This document shows, piece by piece, positions 9,908-17,841 of a stretch of 64,000 bases of DNA. Below the pieces are notes generated by a model that worked only from the letters and a program-made list of their open reading frames with translations, was not told the origin of the DNA and made no database searches. Source of the stretch: Desertibacillus haloalkaliphilus (lineage in GTDB: Bacteria > Bacillota > Bacilli > Bacillales > KJ1-10-99); assembly GCF_019039105.1 (NCBI RefSeq), contig NZ_JAHPIV010000009.1, forward strand, positions 124,001 through 188,000. The letters run 5' to 3'. The first letter of the stretch is position 1; the number at the start of each line of letters is the position of its first letter. Position numbers and translations under genes: made by a program.

Positions 9908-10153
9908 GTGGATATTGAACCTTTGAACATAGGCTTTGGTAATATAGTGCCTGTAAATCGGATTGTATCTATTGTCAGTGCAGATTCTGCTCCAACAAAA
10001 CGCTTGATTCAAGAGGCAAGAGAAAGAAATATGCTGATTGATGTAACAAGTGGACGTAAAACGAGGTCAATTATTATTGCAGATAGTGATCATGTCATTT
10101 TATCAGCGATTCAACCAGATACACTTGGGGAGAGAATTGATCCAGCAGAATAA
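9908..10153 (+). CDS. RemA-type (DUF370) DNA-binding regulator
   Basis: This 81-residue protein is close to RemA/YlzA across its length: it keeps [26 protein letters not shown], the RERNMLID core and HVILSAIQP. RemA forms rings that wrap DNA and activates matrix and osmoprotection genes in B. subtilis. The canonical remA sits beside gmk; here the gene follows a yppC homologue instead, so it is either a relocated remA or a paralogue. The start is a GTG 7 nt after GTGAGGG. Its last codons (PAE-stop) lie inside a long inverted repeat shared with the convergent small gene. Confidence 0.85.
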   Translation: MDIEPLNIGFGNIVPVNRIVSIVSADSAPTKRLIQEARERNMLIDVTSGRKTRSIIIADSDHVILSAIQPDTLGERIDPAE

Positions 10154-10191
10154 AAAAAACCGGTTAAAACCGGTTTTTTTTATTCTGCTGG
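10142..10191. terminator. Perfect 24-bp inverted repeat, bidirectional terminator
   Basis: Two 24-nt arms match perfectly around an AA loop. Each arm carries an A8 or T8 tract next to CCGG, so the hairpin followed by a U run works in both directions. The repeat runs into both converging genes and encodes Pro-Ala-Glu-stop at the end of each. Confidence 0.85.
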
Positions 10192-10302
10192 GCGATTAGG
10201 GCCTTTTAATTTTTTATCGCCGTACCCTTCAGGTGATTGGTTTCGTTGTTGACGTTCTTGATTTTGCGTTGCTTGTTTCTTTTGTTGTTTACTATCGCTC
10301 AT
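10180..10302 (-). CDS. Small hydrophilic 40-residue protein, possible spore protein
   Basis: A 40-codon frame begins with MSDSKQQKKQ and ends GPNRPAE. It is made almost wholly of Gln, Lys, Asn, Arg and Asp with no hydrophobic core, a composition like that of small acid-soluble or minor spore proteins. A ribosome site (AAAGGTG) lies about 10 nt upstream of the ATG. It converges on the RemA-type gene and shares its terminator. I do not recognise the family with certainty; size, ribosome site and the shared terminator support a real gene. Confidence 0.6.
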   Translation of the reverse strand: MSDSKQQKKQATQNQERQQRNQSPEGYGDKKLKGPNRPAE

Positions 10303-10525
10303 GACATGCTTCACACCTTTCTAATAAAGAATCATTTGTTAGTTTGCGTATTTTTTACAAAATCATACGAAAAGCAAGGTCTTCGTTGAAATTTTTCTAA
10401 TGTAGAGCTGGTTTTGGAAATTTTTCACTTTCTTTGCCGAATGGCTACTAGTTTTGTCAAGCGTAAAGGGATCTTCAAGTAAGGGTAAGAATACGTAAAC
10501 TAACAATGATTTTGGAGGGATTCGT

Positions 10526-11068
10526 ATGGAAACGATGCTAAAGACTACGGATGTTTGCAAACGAGTAGGTGTAAATTCAACGACGGTGAAGCGATGGGTA
10601 ACTCATTTTAATCTAACGTTAAAGACGAATGACAAAGGCCATTATTTATACAGCCCAAAACAAGTTGAATTGTTTCTTGAAATCAAAAAACACTTAAGAG
10701 CTGGGCAAAAGATGAAGGATTTGACGGTAGAAGGTGATAAAGTTGTTGCCGTTCATAAAGAAAGCCCTAAAAAAGAAATGATTCCTAAAGCGCTGTATGA
10801 AAAGAAGCTTGAAAATTTAACGATGCAAATTGACTTATTAGAACGAAAGCTTTCAGAGAAAGCAGATGAAGTTGTCAGTTTTCAAGTGTTGCGTCATCGA
10901 ACTGAAATTGATGACATGATGAAAACCCTTCAAAAAATAGAAGAGCGAGTGAGTACGATTGAACAACAAGTGCATCAAGATATCGAAGCAAACAAAGAAC
11001 CAGAGCGGCAGTTATTTGAACAACCGCGTTCAGTCAAACGTGCATTGGTGAAAATGTTTTCGTTCTAA
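10526..11068 (+). CDS. racA: RacA, chromosome-anchoring protein of sporulation
   Basis: This 180-residue protein has a MerR-like helix-turn-helix at its N-terminus (TTDVCKRVGVNSTTVKRWV), a coiled coil (about 85-155) and a basic, hydrophobic end finishing in KMFSF. This is the layout of RacA, which binds centromere-like GC-rich sites and anchors the origin to the cell pole through DivIVA during axial filament formation. The ATG follows GGAGGG by 6 nt. A 223-bp A+T-rich region separates it from the divergent small gene. It is followed by the yppE homologue after 63 nt. Confidence 0.85.
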   Translation: METMLKTTDVCKRVGVNSTTVKRWVTHFNLTLKTNDKGHYLYSPKQVELFLEIKKHLRAGQKMKDLTVEGDKVVAVHKESPKKEMIPKALYEKKLENLTMQIDLLERKLSEKADEVVSFQVLRHRTEIDDMMKTLQKIEERVSTIEQQVHQDIEANKEPERQLFEQPRSVKRALVKMFSF

Positions 11069-11131
11069 TCGAACCTTCTATTTTCAATTGCGAGTGAGCT
11101 TTGGTACGATGGAAGTGGAGGTGTCGAGCAT

Positions 11132-11503
11132 TTGGAACAGAACCAACAACTTCGCTTGAAAGAGCTAACAAACGAGTTACGACGATATAATGAACTCGCA
11201 CGACAGCAATTCGTAGAAGATACGTGTAAAACCGATTATCAAGTTAATTTTTATGAGCGTGTAAAGCCGTTTGCTGATGCCGTCTTAGCATTAGCAGATG
11301 AATGGCGCCCCCTTGCGATGCAGTGGGTCATTGAAATGAAGCCTACCTATGTTTATGGTATACAAATTAAAGATACGTACGAAAACATAACAATCTCATC
11401 CGTCCAAGCATTTCAAACAGATACAAAAAAGAAACGTTTCCTAGAAATGATTAAATCAATTGACTACGTTTTAGCTACCATTGAACAACAACTTCCAAAA
11501 TAA
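11132..11503 (+). CDS. yppE: YppE-like DUF1798 protein
   Basis: This 123-residue all-helical protein has the same length as B. subtilis YppE (DUF1798), and the position near racA/recU-ponA agrees. It is soluble, without cysteines in a motif and without a signal sequence. The start is TTG, supported by GGAGGTG 9 nt upstream and the lack of a better ATG. The function is unknown. A long hairpin follows it. Confidence 0.78.
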   Translation: MEQNQQLRLKELTNELRRYNELARQQFVEDTCKTDYQVNFYERVKPFADAVLALADEWRPLAMQWVIEMKPTYVYGIQIKDTYENITISSVQAFQTDTKKKRFLEMIKSIDYVLATIEQQLPK

Positions 11504-11523
11504 CATAGATGTCCGATGATGAA

Positions 11524-11577
11524 GAGAGAGGATGTCCCAAAAGGTTAAGGTATACCTTTTGAGACATCCTCTCTCTC
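11524..11577. terminator. Long stem-loop between yppE and the TRIC-type gene
   Basis: The arms are 22 nt with one mismatch around a 10-nt loop. The core GATGTCCCAAAAGG resembles the hairpins at 30915 and 51881. It lies between convergent genes and may serve both. Confidence 0.65.
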
Positions 11578-11593
11578 ATATTGAACGGTTTCT

Positions 11594-12226
11594 CTAGCTG
11601 TTCACATGCTCTTCATTGATGTTGGGGTGTTTTAATTTTCGGTATGGCAACTGCCATTTATAGTGAGCAGAAAGCATTCGCAGTAGGACAATACAAATGA
11701 TCAGTATGGTTAAGCCTATCGTACCACTGACAAGGTTTAGACCAATCACTAGCCCTGCCAGCATCGCCCAAGCAATATAAATCTCTTTTTGGAGAAAGAG
11801 AGGTTTCCGTCCAGCTAAAAGGTCACGAACCATCCCTCCTCCAGTACCTGTTAGAGCAGCAGCAACAATAATCGCACTTAATGGGTGATTCATATCAACA
11901 GCATAAAGTGCGCCTTGAATAGCAAAAGCCGCAAGACCAATCGCATCAAATAATAATCCCCATTTTAACCAGTGATTAATCCACAGGCTTGGTAGTAAAA
12001 AAGCAATCGTCATGACAATGAATGCGATGGTAAATAGTGTTCCTTGCTCCCAAAGGGCACTGACTGGTACACCAATGAGGAGGTTACGTATCGCTCCTCC
12101 ACCAAAGGCGGTTACGAATCCCAAAATATAGACGCCCATCAGGTCATATTTTTCCTCCATTGCAACGATAACACCACTGAGTGCAAACGCAATCGTACCA
12201 ATAATATTTAAAATTTCCCAAGTCAT
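11594..12226 (-). CDS. Trimeric intracellular cation channel (TRIC/UPF0126) family protein
   Basis: This 210-residue membrane protein has about seven hydrophobic segments and two copies of a half-unit, each with a glycine-rich kinked helix motif (GGGAIRN near residue 43, GGGMVRD near 129). This duplicated pattern marks the prokaryotic TRIC/UPF0126 family, homotrimeric channels for monovalent cations such as K+. The ATG is preceded by GGGGAG. It is a single gene convergent with yppE. Nothing in the sequence shows its regulation or its in vivo ion. Confidence 0.88.
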   Translation of the reverse strand: MTWEILNIIGTIAFALSGVIVAMEEKYDLMGVYILGFVTAFGGGAIRNLLIGVPVSALWEQGTLFTIAFIVMTIAFLLPSLWINHWLKWGLLFDAIGLAAFAIQGALYAVDMNHPLSAIIVAAALTGTGGGMVRDLLAGRKPLFLQKEIYIAWAMLAGLVIGLNLVSGTIGLTILIICIVLLRMLSAHYKWQLPYRKLKHPNINEEHVNS

Positions 12227-12313
12227 TTGTTTCTCCCCATCTATTTAATACTATGATCAACTTATTTAAGGATAGCATGAATTTTATTTGAATTGTAAAT
12301 ATTCACTGAATAA

Positions 12314-12347
12314 AAAAATGCCGAAGATTGTGTCCCTCGGCATTTTT
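12314..12347. terminator. Bidirectional terminator
   Basis: An 11-bp stem (AAAAATGCCGA with TCGGCATTTTT) and 12-nt loop gives T runs in both directions. It lies downstream of the small membrane-protein gene on the minus strand. Confidence 0.75.
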
Positions 12348-12388
12348 ATACAACCAACCTTCAGATAAAAGCAGGTTGGCCCTGGTTC

Positions 12389-12595
12389 TTAACCGTTATC
12401 GGTAACTGAAAGAAAAATCATAAGGACGATTGTAACTCCTGAGAGGATAAGTAAAAACCCATCTAATATTGCGTTTGTTCCTTCACTGTCACCCTCAGTT
12501 GCCGCACCTTCTGCACCAGCAGCGAACATCATGTCGGGCAAAGCCAATAGGAGAACACCTAAAAACATAAACACGACTAATTTCTTTACCATCAT
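12389..12595 (-). CDS. Small secreted or membrane protein, 68 residues
   Basis: The protein has a signal-like hydrophobic N-terminus ending in PDMMFAAGA, an acidic Gly/Glu/Thr-rich middle, and a second hydrophobic segment (ILDGFLLILSGVTIVLMIFL). If the signal is cleaved, a one-span protein remains with a short outside segment. A strong ribosome site (AGGAGG) precedes two adjacent ATGs; the second has the better spacing. A good sigma-A promoter lies about 100 nt upstream. I do not recognise the family. Confidence 0.6.
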   Translation of the reverse strand: MMVKKLVVFMFLGVLLLALPDMMFAAGAEGAATEGDSEGTNAILDGFLLILSGVTIVLMIFLSVTDNG

Positions 12596-12697
12596 TTGAC
12601 CTCCTTACTAATAAATAGTTTTTATCACCTTTATGGTCATGAACGATATCAATCCATCCGTATGTACATCGTTCAGCAAAGGATACCAACAATATTC

Positions 12698-12726
12698 ATT
12701 ATAGATTTTGTCAATGTTTTTAGCAA
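12698..12726 (-). promoter_or_regulatory. Sigma-A promoter of the small membrane-protein gene
   Basis: On the minus strand TTGCTA and a perfect TATAAT are separated by 17 nt. The predicted leader is about 95 nt and contains an 8-bp hairpin. Confidence 0.65.
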
Positions 12727-12846
12727 TGATATTTCAAGATCAGTGAGACTACATCTTTGAACTTTGAACAAAGGACCGATCCCTCTTCGCCCCCCAAAAA
12801 GATTATGTTGTGACATTTGATCAAGGGTTTCGCTCAAAGTAAAACA

Positions 12847-12855
12847 TGTTATAAT
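12847..12855 (+). promoter_or_regulatory. Extended -10 promoter of ilvA
   Basis: TGTTATAAT is a TGn-extended -10 with consensus TATAAT. No convincing -35 is visible. The leader to the ATG is about 100 nt. Confidence 0.5.
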
Positions 12856-12962
12856 AACTAGTATTCGACAGAAGTTGATATGAAAAGAAAGTAAACCTAT
12901 CAAGATGAGATAGGCTATTTTTATAGGTTAAAGGTAATCAATAGAATGAAAGGACTAGTAAA

Positions 12963-14210
12963 ATGGCAAAAATTCAAATTGAAGACATAATTATTGCAAA
13001 TCAAACATTAAAGGATGTCGTTGTTCATACTCCATTACAAAAAAATGAAGTCCTCTCGAAACGGTATCAATGTAATGTATATTTAAAAAGAGAGGATCTT
13101 CAAGTTGTTCGTTCGTTTAAGATCCGCGGGGCGTATCATTTAATTGATAGCTTACCAAAGGAAGAGTTGAAAAATGGAGTTGTGTGTGCAAGTGCTGGTA
13201 ACCATGCACAAGGAGTTGCCTATTCCTGTAAAGCATTAAAGATTAGAGGGAAGATCTTCATGCCAACAACGACACCTAGTCAAAAAGTGGACCAAGTGAA
13301 ACTATTTGGTAGTGAGTTTGTTGAAGTCATTCTAACCGGAGATACGTTTGATGATTCTTTCAATGAGGCCATGAATTATTGTAATGAGCATAAGATGGCG
13401 TTTATTCACCCGTTTGATCAGGAGAAAATCATTGCAGGGCAAGGAACAGCTGGGATGGAGATTATGAATGATATTGAAGAGGATATTGACTACGTGTTCT
13501 CCTCTATTGGTGGTGGGGGATTAATTTCTGGAGTTGGTACGTATATCAAAAGTATCAGTCCTAAAACAAAAATCATCGGAACTGAACCTGCCGGTGCTGC
13601 ATCAATGAAAGAGGCATTAAAACAAGATAAAGTTGTCGAGCTTGAAAACATTGAAAAGTTTGTCGACGGAGCCGCAGTCAAGAAAGTCGGCCAATTGCCA
13701 TTTGAAATTTGTAAGCAAGTCATTGATGATATTGTGCCAGTACCTGAAGGTAAAATTTGTACAACCATTTTAGAGTTATATAATCAAAATGCAATTGTTG
13801 CCGAGCCTGCTGGGGCAATGCCTATTTCAGCCCTCGATTTCTACAAGGAAAAAATCAAAGGTAAAAATGTAGTTTGTATTGTTAGTGGTGGAAACAATGA
13901 TATCGGCCGTATGCAAGAAATGCGCGAACGCTCGTTAATCTATGAAGGACTCCAACATTACTTTATTATTAAATTTCCACAACGAGCAGGGGCTTTGCGC
14001 GAGTTTCTAGACGATGTATTAGGACCTGATGATGATATTACTCGTTTTGAATATACTAAAAAAAATAATAAGTCAAATGGACCCGCTCTTGTCGGGATCG
14101 AACTAAAGAAAAGGGAGAATTATCAACGCCTCATTGATCGTCTTAATAAGAAAGGTTTTGATTATAATGAGATCAACAAAGATGAAAGTCTTTTTAATCT
14201 ATTGATCTAG
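12963..14210 (+). CDS. ilvA: Threonine ammonia-lyase (threonine deaminase), biosynthetic
   Basis: IlvA (415 residues) converts threonine to 2-oxobutyrate and ammonia, the first step to isoleucine. The PLP lysine lies in SFKIRGAYH (about residue 52), the cofactor phosphate loop is SIGGGGLISG near 181, and the SGGNND segment is near 310. The C-terminus has a single ACT-like regulatory unit (YFIIKFPQRAGALREFL), as in the B. subtilis enzyme, rather than the two of E. coli IlvA. The ATG follows AAAGGA by 8 nt. Feedback control by isoleucine is expected from the ACT-like domain; a leader hairpin may add control. Confidence 0.93.
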   Translation: MAKIQIEDIIIANQTLKDVVVHTPLQKNEVLSKRYQCNVYLKREDLQVVRSFKIRGAYHLIDSLPKEELKNGVVCASAGNHAQGVAYSCKALKIRGKIFMPTTTPSQKVDQVKLFGSEFVEVILTGDTFDDSFNEAMNYCNEHKMAFIHPFDQEKIIAGQGTAGMEIMNDIEEDIDYVFSSIGGGGLISGVGTYIKSISPKTKIIGTEPAGAASMKEALKQDKVVELENIEKFVDGAAVKKVGQLPFEICKQVIDDIVPVPEGKICTTILELYNQNAIVAEPAGAMPISALDFYKEKIKGKNVVCIVSGGNNDIGRMQEMRERSLIYEGLQHYFIIKFPQRAGALREFLDDVLGPDDDITRFEYTKKNNKSNGPALVGIELKKRENYQRLIDRLNKKGFDYNEINKDESLFNLLI

Positions 14211-14221
14211 GGGGGGAGTTC

Positions 14222-15130
14222 ATGAAAAGCGAGAATCATAGTGAGATTTTGTTAGAGAGCGGAACAAATGAATTAGAAGTCATTGTCTTCAAGATTGGTC
14301 AAGAAACGTTTGGCATAAATGTCATGAAAGTAAGGGAAATCATTCAACCGCCTCCGCTTACAAAAATGCCCAATAGCCACGCATTTGTTGAAGGGGTTGT
14401 CCGCTTACGGGAAGAGGTCATCCCAGTCGTGGATGTCGCGAAAGCGCTTCGTTTTCCGCCATCCGCAAACCCCGGTCATGATAAATATATTGTGGCTGAA
14501 TTAAACCAACAAAAGGTGGCTTTTCATGTTCATTCAGTTTCAATGATCCATCGCATTTCATGGGAACAGATTGAAAAGCCTGCTGAATTATCGCAAGGGC
14601 TTGAAGGTTCTACGATAGGTGTTGTGAAAATGGATGAACAAATGGTCTTATTGTTAGATTATGAGAAACTTGTTGCAGACATTAGCCCGCAATCAAGTAT
14701 TCATGTTGATAAGTTAAAAGTCCTTGGTACAAGAGAACGATCATTGAAAAAAATAATTGTTGTGGAAGATTCACCGATCTTACGTAAACAGTTAGAGCAC
14801 ACACTGACTGAATCAGGATATGCGGATCTTCGTTTCTTTGAAAATGGACAAGACGCTTGGCTGTTTTTAGACCAGCTTGCTTCGAATGATCATGTTCAAG
14901 GTTACGTTAACCTTATGATTACGGATTTAGAAATGCCGAAAATGGATGGTCATCACCTAACAAAGAAAATAAAGTCGAGCCAAGAGCTGAAAGGAATTCC
15001 TGTGATTATTTTTTCTTCCTTGATTTCCGGTGATCTAAAGCATAAGGGTGAAGTTGTCGGTGCTGACGCACAAGTAAGTAAGCCAGACATTGCGAACCTT
15101 GTTCAAAAAATCGATCAATTGATTTTATAA
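14222..15130 (+). CDS. cheV: Chemotaxis coupling protein CheV
   Basis: This 302-residue protein has an N-terminal CheW-like domain (about 15-160) and a C-terminal response-receiver domain (about 178-300) with phospho-acceptor Asp in MITDLEMPKMDG, acidic pair EDS and the conserved Lys in VSKPD. CheV couples receptors to CheA and takes part in adaptation when phosphorylated. It is alone here, 11 nt after ilvA and with its own strong GGGGGAG ribosome site, followed by a terminator. Motility genes are not nearby. Confidence 0.95.
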   Translation: MKSENHSEILLESGTNELEVIVFKIGQETFGINVMKVREIIQPPPLTKMPNSHAFVEGVVRLREEVIPVVDVAKALRFPPSANPGHDKYIVAELNQQKVAFHVHSVSMIHRISWEQIEKPAELSQGLEGSTIGVVKMDEQMVLLLDYEKLVADISPQSSIHVDKLKVLGTRERSLKKIIVVEDSPILRKQLEHTLTESGYADLRFFENGQDAWLFLDQLASNDHVQGYVNLMITDLEMPKMDGHHLTKKIKSSQELKGIPVIIFSSLISGDLKHKGEVVGADAQVSKPDIANLVQKIDQLIL

Positions 15131-15137
15131 GTTTAAG

Positions 15138-15168
15138 CACATCTAGTTGATACTAGGTGTGTTTTTTT
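15138..15168 (+). terminator. Terminator after cheV
   Basis: A 10-bp stem with one G-U pair (CACATCTAGT/ACTAGGTGTG) is followed by seven T residues. Confidence 0.8.
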
Positions 15169-15289
15169 ATTTCTGTATTAATACAGTGTGTTACCACCTA
15201 AAGTTAGTTAAACACAAATCACGGTGGCAGACGCACATTTCATAAAAAAGATAAAATTGTAGCAATACAGAGTGTTGACAATTCGACGC

Positions 15290-15298
15290 TGTTATAAT
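15290..15298 (+). promoter_or_regulatory. Extended -10 promoter of the YhfH-like gene
   Basis: TGTTATAAT is a TGn-extended consensus -10. The TTGACA upstream is only 12 nt away and cannot act as its -35. Confidence 0.5.
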
Positions 15299-15335
15299 AC
15301 AATATGAGTAACAAATCAAACGGAGGGGATGTCAA

Positions 15336-15464
15336 ATGACACCGAGCACTGAATTTTTTAGAAACTTACCACCGAAAACATGTACAGATTGTGGATCAGA
15401 AATCGATGAGATGCATGAATCGTATCATAATCAATGTGATAAATGTTTACGACATGCAGATTAA
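15336..15464 (+). CDS. YhfH-like 42-residue zinc-ribbon mini-protein
   Basis: A 42-codon frame with a strong GGAGGGG ribosome site encodes two Cys-x2-Cys knuckles: CTDCG near residue 16 and CDKC near 34. This is the pattern of a tiny zinc ribbon. The opening TEFFRNLPPK and the size resemble the YhfH family of Bacillaceae. It has its own promoter and terminator, so it is a monocistronic gene. The function is unknown; structural zinc binding is inferred from the cysteines. Confidence 0.65.
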   Translation: MTPSTEFFRNLPPKTCTDCGSEIDEMHESYHNQCDKCLRHAD

Positions 15465-15471
15465 ATAGACT

Positions 15472-15504
15472 CAACCTCTATCAAACCGATAGAGGTTGTT
15501 TTTT
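15472..15504 (+). terminator. Terminator after the YhfH-like gene
   Basis: A perfect 11-bp stem (CAACCTCTATC/GATAGAGGTTG) with a 5-nt loop is followed by six T residues. Confidence 0.85.
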
Positions 15505-15601
15505 ACTCGCACCGCCTTAGGATTAAGTTAGTGGGTTATTCTCTAAAGTGAAGTAGTTTATTTGGTGGTTCATATATTAAGAGAATTGAAGGTGAATCTC
15601 A

Positions 15602-16384
15602 TTGATTGTAAGGGACTGTTCAAGTCATTTTTTATTAGTAACACAACATGAACATGCGAAGGTATCTGGTGAGATTGCGACTGTTTGGGACCGGACGTTT
15701 TTTTACGGATTGAACCAATGGTCTTCTGTGATGTATGCAATTGAACATCATGATGCAAGTTGGTTGCCACTTGATGATCAACCGCTTTGGAATGAGGTCA
15801 AACAGGCTCCATACTCGTTTATGGATTATCCAATAAATGAGAAGCTCACGGCGTATAAGGGAGGGATTGATGCTCTCGAACGAGATGACCGTTATGCCGC
15901 TTTACTTTGCAGTTGTCATTACACCTCCTTTTTTGACGATGTCAAACAACTTGGGGGTCTAAGTCGGCAATTCCTTATTCATGAGCAACAACGACAACAA
16001 CAGTTAATTCGAGAATTGAAACGTGAGCGAGAGGTGGATACGAAGAATTTTCACTTCCACTTTGACCTTCTTCAGTTTTGTGATAACTTGTCCCTCTATA
16101 TCTGTTTACATGAACCAGGGACGAAGAAGGAGAATGAAGTTTCATGGTTTCGTTCGGGGTTCCCACAACAGTTCTCTTTTTTTAATCAACGGCGCGTTGT
16201 TGCTCATTGGCTTGATACAACAGAAGTGTCTCTTTCTCCGTTCCCATTAAAAGACCGCCTCATGGTTTCAATAGAGGGAAAAGAGGTTAATAAAGAAGCA
16301 ATACGAGAAGTAGGGTTAGAACAGGCGTATCGTGATGCTCCAAATCGCTGTTTGGTTGTTCGTTTAGTTCCCGGAGATACTTGA
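15602..16384 (+). CDS. DUF3891 family protein
   Basis: This 260-residue cytoplasmic protein carries the conserved DUF3891 opening (HFLLVTQHEHAKVSGEIA), a HHDASW segment and the later HFHFDLLQFCDNLSLYICLH region. The His- and Asp-rich motifs suggest a metal-dependent helical fold similar to HD domains, but no activity is established. The start is TTG with AAGGTGA upstream. It has no close operon partner; the HD hydrolase gene starts 133 nt later. Confidence 0.8.
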   Translation: MIVRDCSSHFLLVTQHEHAKVSGEIATVWDRTFFYGLNQWSSVMYAIEHHDASWLPLDDQPLWNEVKQAPYSFMDYPINEKLTAYKGGIDALERDDRYAALLCSCHYTSFFDDVKQLGGLSRQFLIHEQQRQQQLIRELKREREVDTKNFHFHFDLLQFCDNLSLYICLHEPGTKKENEVSWFRSGFPQQFSFFNQRRVVAHWLDTTEVSLSPFPLKDRLMVSIEGKEVNKEAIREVGLEQAYRDAPNRCLVVRLVPGDT

Positions 16385-16517
16385 AAAAATAGGAAACATT
16401 GATGACGCTTAATAGTTGCAAACAATTTCGAGGATGTGATAGTCTGCTATTCATCCGTCTATACTAAAGATAAGAAACGTTTGTCACGGAGTGGAAGCAA
16501 TAGTGAGGTGGTTTGAG

Positions 16518-17213
16518 ATGGATCGTTCCGTTGTTTTATCGAAGGCAAGGGATTTTGTGCAACAGGAATTAGCTGGGGAAAGCAGTGGGCATGATTGGTG
16601 GCATATTTATCGTGTCACGAACTTAGCGAAGCGGATAGCTGTTCAAGAAGGTGGAGATGAATTTCTTTGTGAACTAACAGCTCTGCTTCATGATCTTGCA
16701 GATGAAAAGCTATATGGTGATGAGCAGCAAGGTCTCGCACGAATTCGAAGTTGGTTAACAGCACAAGGAGTGAGTGGTGAAGATATTGATCATATTCTTG
16801 CAATCATTACTGCGATGTCGTTTAAAGGTGGGCAGAACAAGCAGCAGCTAGAGACAATCGAGGGTAAGGTCGTGCAAGATGCTGATCGGCTTGATGCTAT
16901 CGGTGCGATTGGAATTGCTCGAACCTTTGCTTATGGCGGGGCAAAAGGGCAGTTAATTTATGATCCTGACCTAAAATCACGCAGTGAGATGACCTATGAC
17001 CAGTATCGTGAGGGCAAGAGTACATCCGTCAATCATTTTTATGAAAAGCTATTTAAGTTAAAGGATTTGATGAATACTAGCTATGCAAAAAAGTTAGCAG
17101 AAGAACGTCATCAAGTGATGGAGCAATTTTTAGCTGAGTTCTACCGTGAATGGGATGGAGATGCTGAACCCTTAAAAACGGAAAGTACATTGATTAGAAA
17201 AGAGAATCGATAG
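16518..17213 (+). CDS. HD-domain phosphohydrolase, YpgQ/YedJ-like
   Basis: This protein of 231 residues has the HD metal motif: His in GHDWWHIYRV, the LLHDLADEK doublet and the late QDADRLDAIGAIGIART with its Asp. This set defines the YpgQ/YedJ type, some members of which hydrolyse nucleoside triphosphates to monophosphate and pyrophosphate. I chose the ATG at 16518, 6 nt after GAGGTGG, over the upstream GTG at 16491. The substrate in this organism is unknown. Confidence 0.82.
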   Translation: MDRSVVLSKARDFVQQELAGESSGHDWWHIYRVTNLAKRIAVQEGGDEFLCELTALLHDLADEKLYGDEQQGLARIRSWLTAQGVSGEDIDHILAIITAMSFKGGQNKQQLETIEGKVVQDADRLDAIGAIGIARTFAYGGAKGQLIYDPDLKSRSEMTYDQYREGKSTSVNHFYEKLFKLKDLMNTSYAKKLAEERHQVMEQFLAEFYREWDGDAEPLKTESTLIRKENR

Positions 17214-17283
17214 CTATGCTAGAATGAAGTACGTACCTGATGTTAGAGTATGGTACAGATTAACGAGGAGGGATCATTAAGAG

Positions 17284-17811
17284 ATGCGTTTACAAAATAT
17301 GAAAGTGATTGCAATCCTTGATCATGAATTTGAAGATTTGGAATTTTGGTACCCGGTTCTGCGCTTGCAAGAAGAAGGAGCAACAGTCCATGTTGTTGGT
17401 GCGAAAGCATTAGAAACATACATAGGTAAATACGGAGTACCGGCAACGTCTGATTATGCCTTCACTGATATTGACCCGAGTGAATATGATGCGCTTCTTG
17501 TTCCAGGAGGTTGGGCTCCTGATAAATTAAGAAGGTACAACGAGGTCCTTGAGTTTGTACAACATATGGATGAGGCGAAAAAGCCGATCGGTCAAATTTG
17601 TCATGCTGGGTGGGTATTGATCTCAGCAAAAATTCTACATGGCCGTACAGTAACAAGCACGCCTGGAATTAAAGACGATATGGAAAATGCTGGAGCAGTG
17701 TGGATGGATGAGCCAGTTGTTGTGGATGGACATCTGGTTTCTAGTCGTCGCCCACCTGATTTACCTCCGTACGTCAAAGCGTTTGCTGATGTTCTTGCAA
17801 AGCAATCGTGA
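17284..17811 (+). CDS. DJ-1/PfpI family protein (general stress protein 18-like)
   Basis: This 175-residue class I glutamine-amidotransferase-like protein has the nucleophile elbow Cys in GQICHAG (about residue 104) with the preceding Glu in the FEDLEFW strand, and the VPGG loop. Members include YfkM/GSP18, PfpI and deglycases; they protect against carbonyl or general stress. A trailing RRPPDLP motif agrees with this subfamily. It is followed after 30 nt by RNase Z. Confidence 0.87.
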   Translation: MRLQNMKVIAILDHEFEDLEFWYPVLRLQEEGATVHVVGAKALETYIGKYGVPATSDYAFTDIDPSEYDALLVPGGWAPDKLRRYNEVLEFVQHMDEAKKPIGQICHAGWVLISAKILHGRTVTSTPGIKDDMENAGAVWMDEPVVVDGHLVSSRRPPDLPPYVKAFADVLAKQS

Positions 17812-17841
17812 ACGGTTCTTTTAGAAGGAGTATAAGTGAAG

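Larger units (their letters stand above)
12596..12962. other. Divergent intergenic region before ilvA
   Basis: This 367-bp stretch holds the minus-strand promoter at 12698-12726, a leader hairpin for that gene (TGAACGAT at 12640 pairing with ATCGTTCA at 12668), the ilvA extended -10 at 12847-12855, and alternative small hairpins at 12893-12928. I see no T-box and no coding frame. Confidence 0.6.

Noticed and set aside
10440-10525. Sigma-H promoter before racA
   Set aside because: AAAGGGATC and AAGAATAC resemble parts of the consensus, but the first -10 base and the match around the -35 are poor.
12856-12962. T-box leader for ilvA
   Set aside because: No T-box sequence (TGGNACCGCG) or specifier loop is visible and the leader is too short.
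15275-15298. Consensus promoter TTGACA/TATAAT before the YhfH-like gene
   Set aside because: The spacer is only 12 nt; I treat the TGn-extended -10 alone as the promoter.
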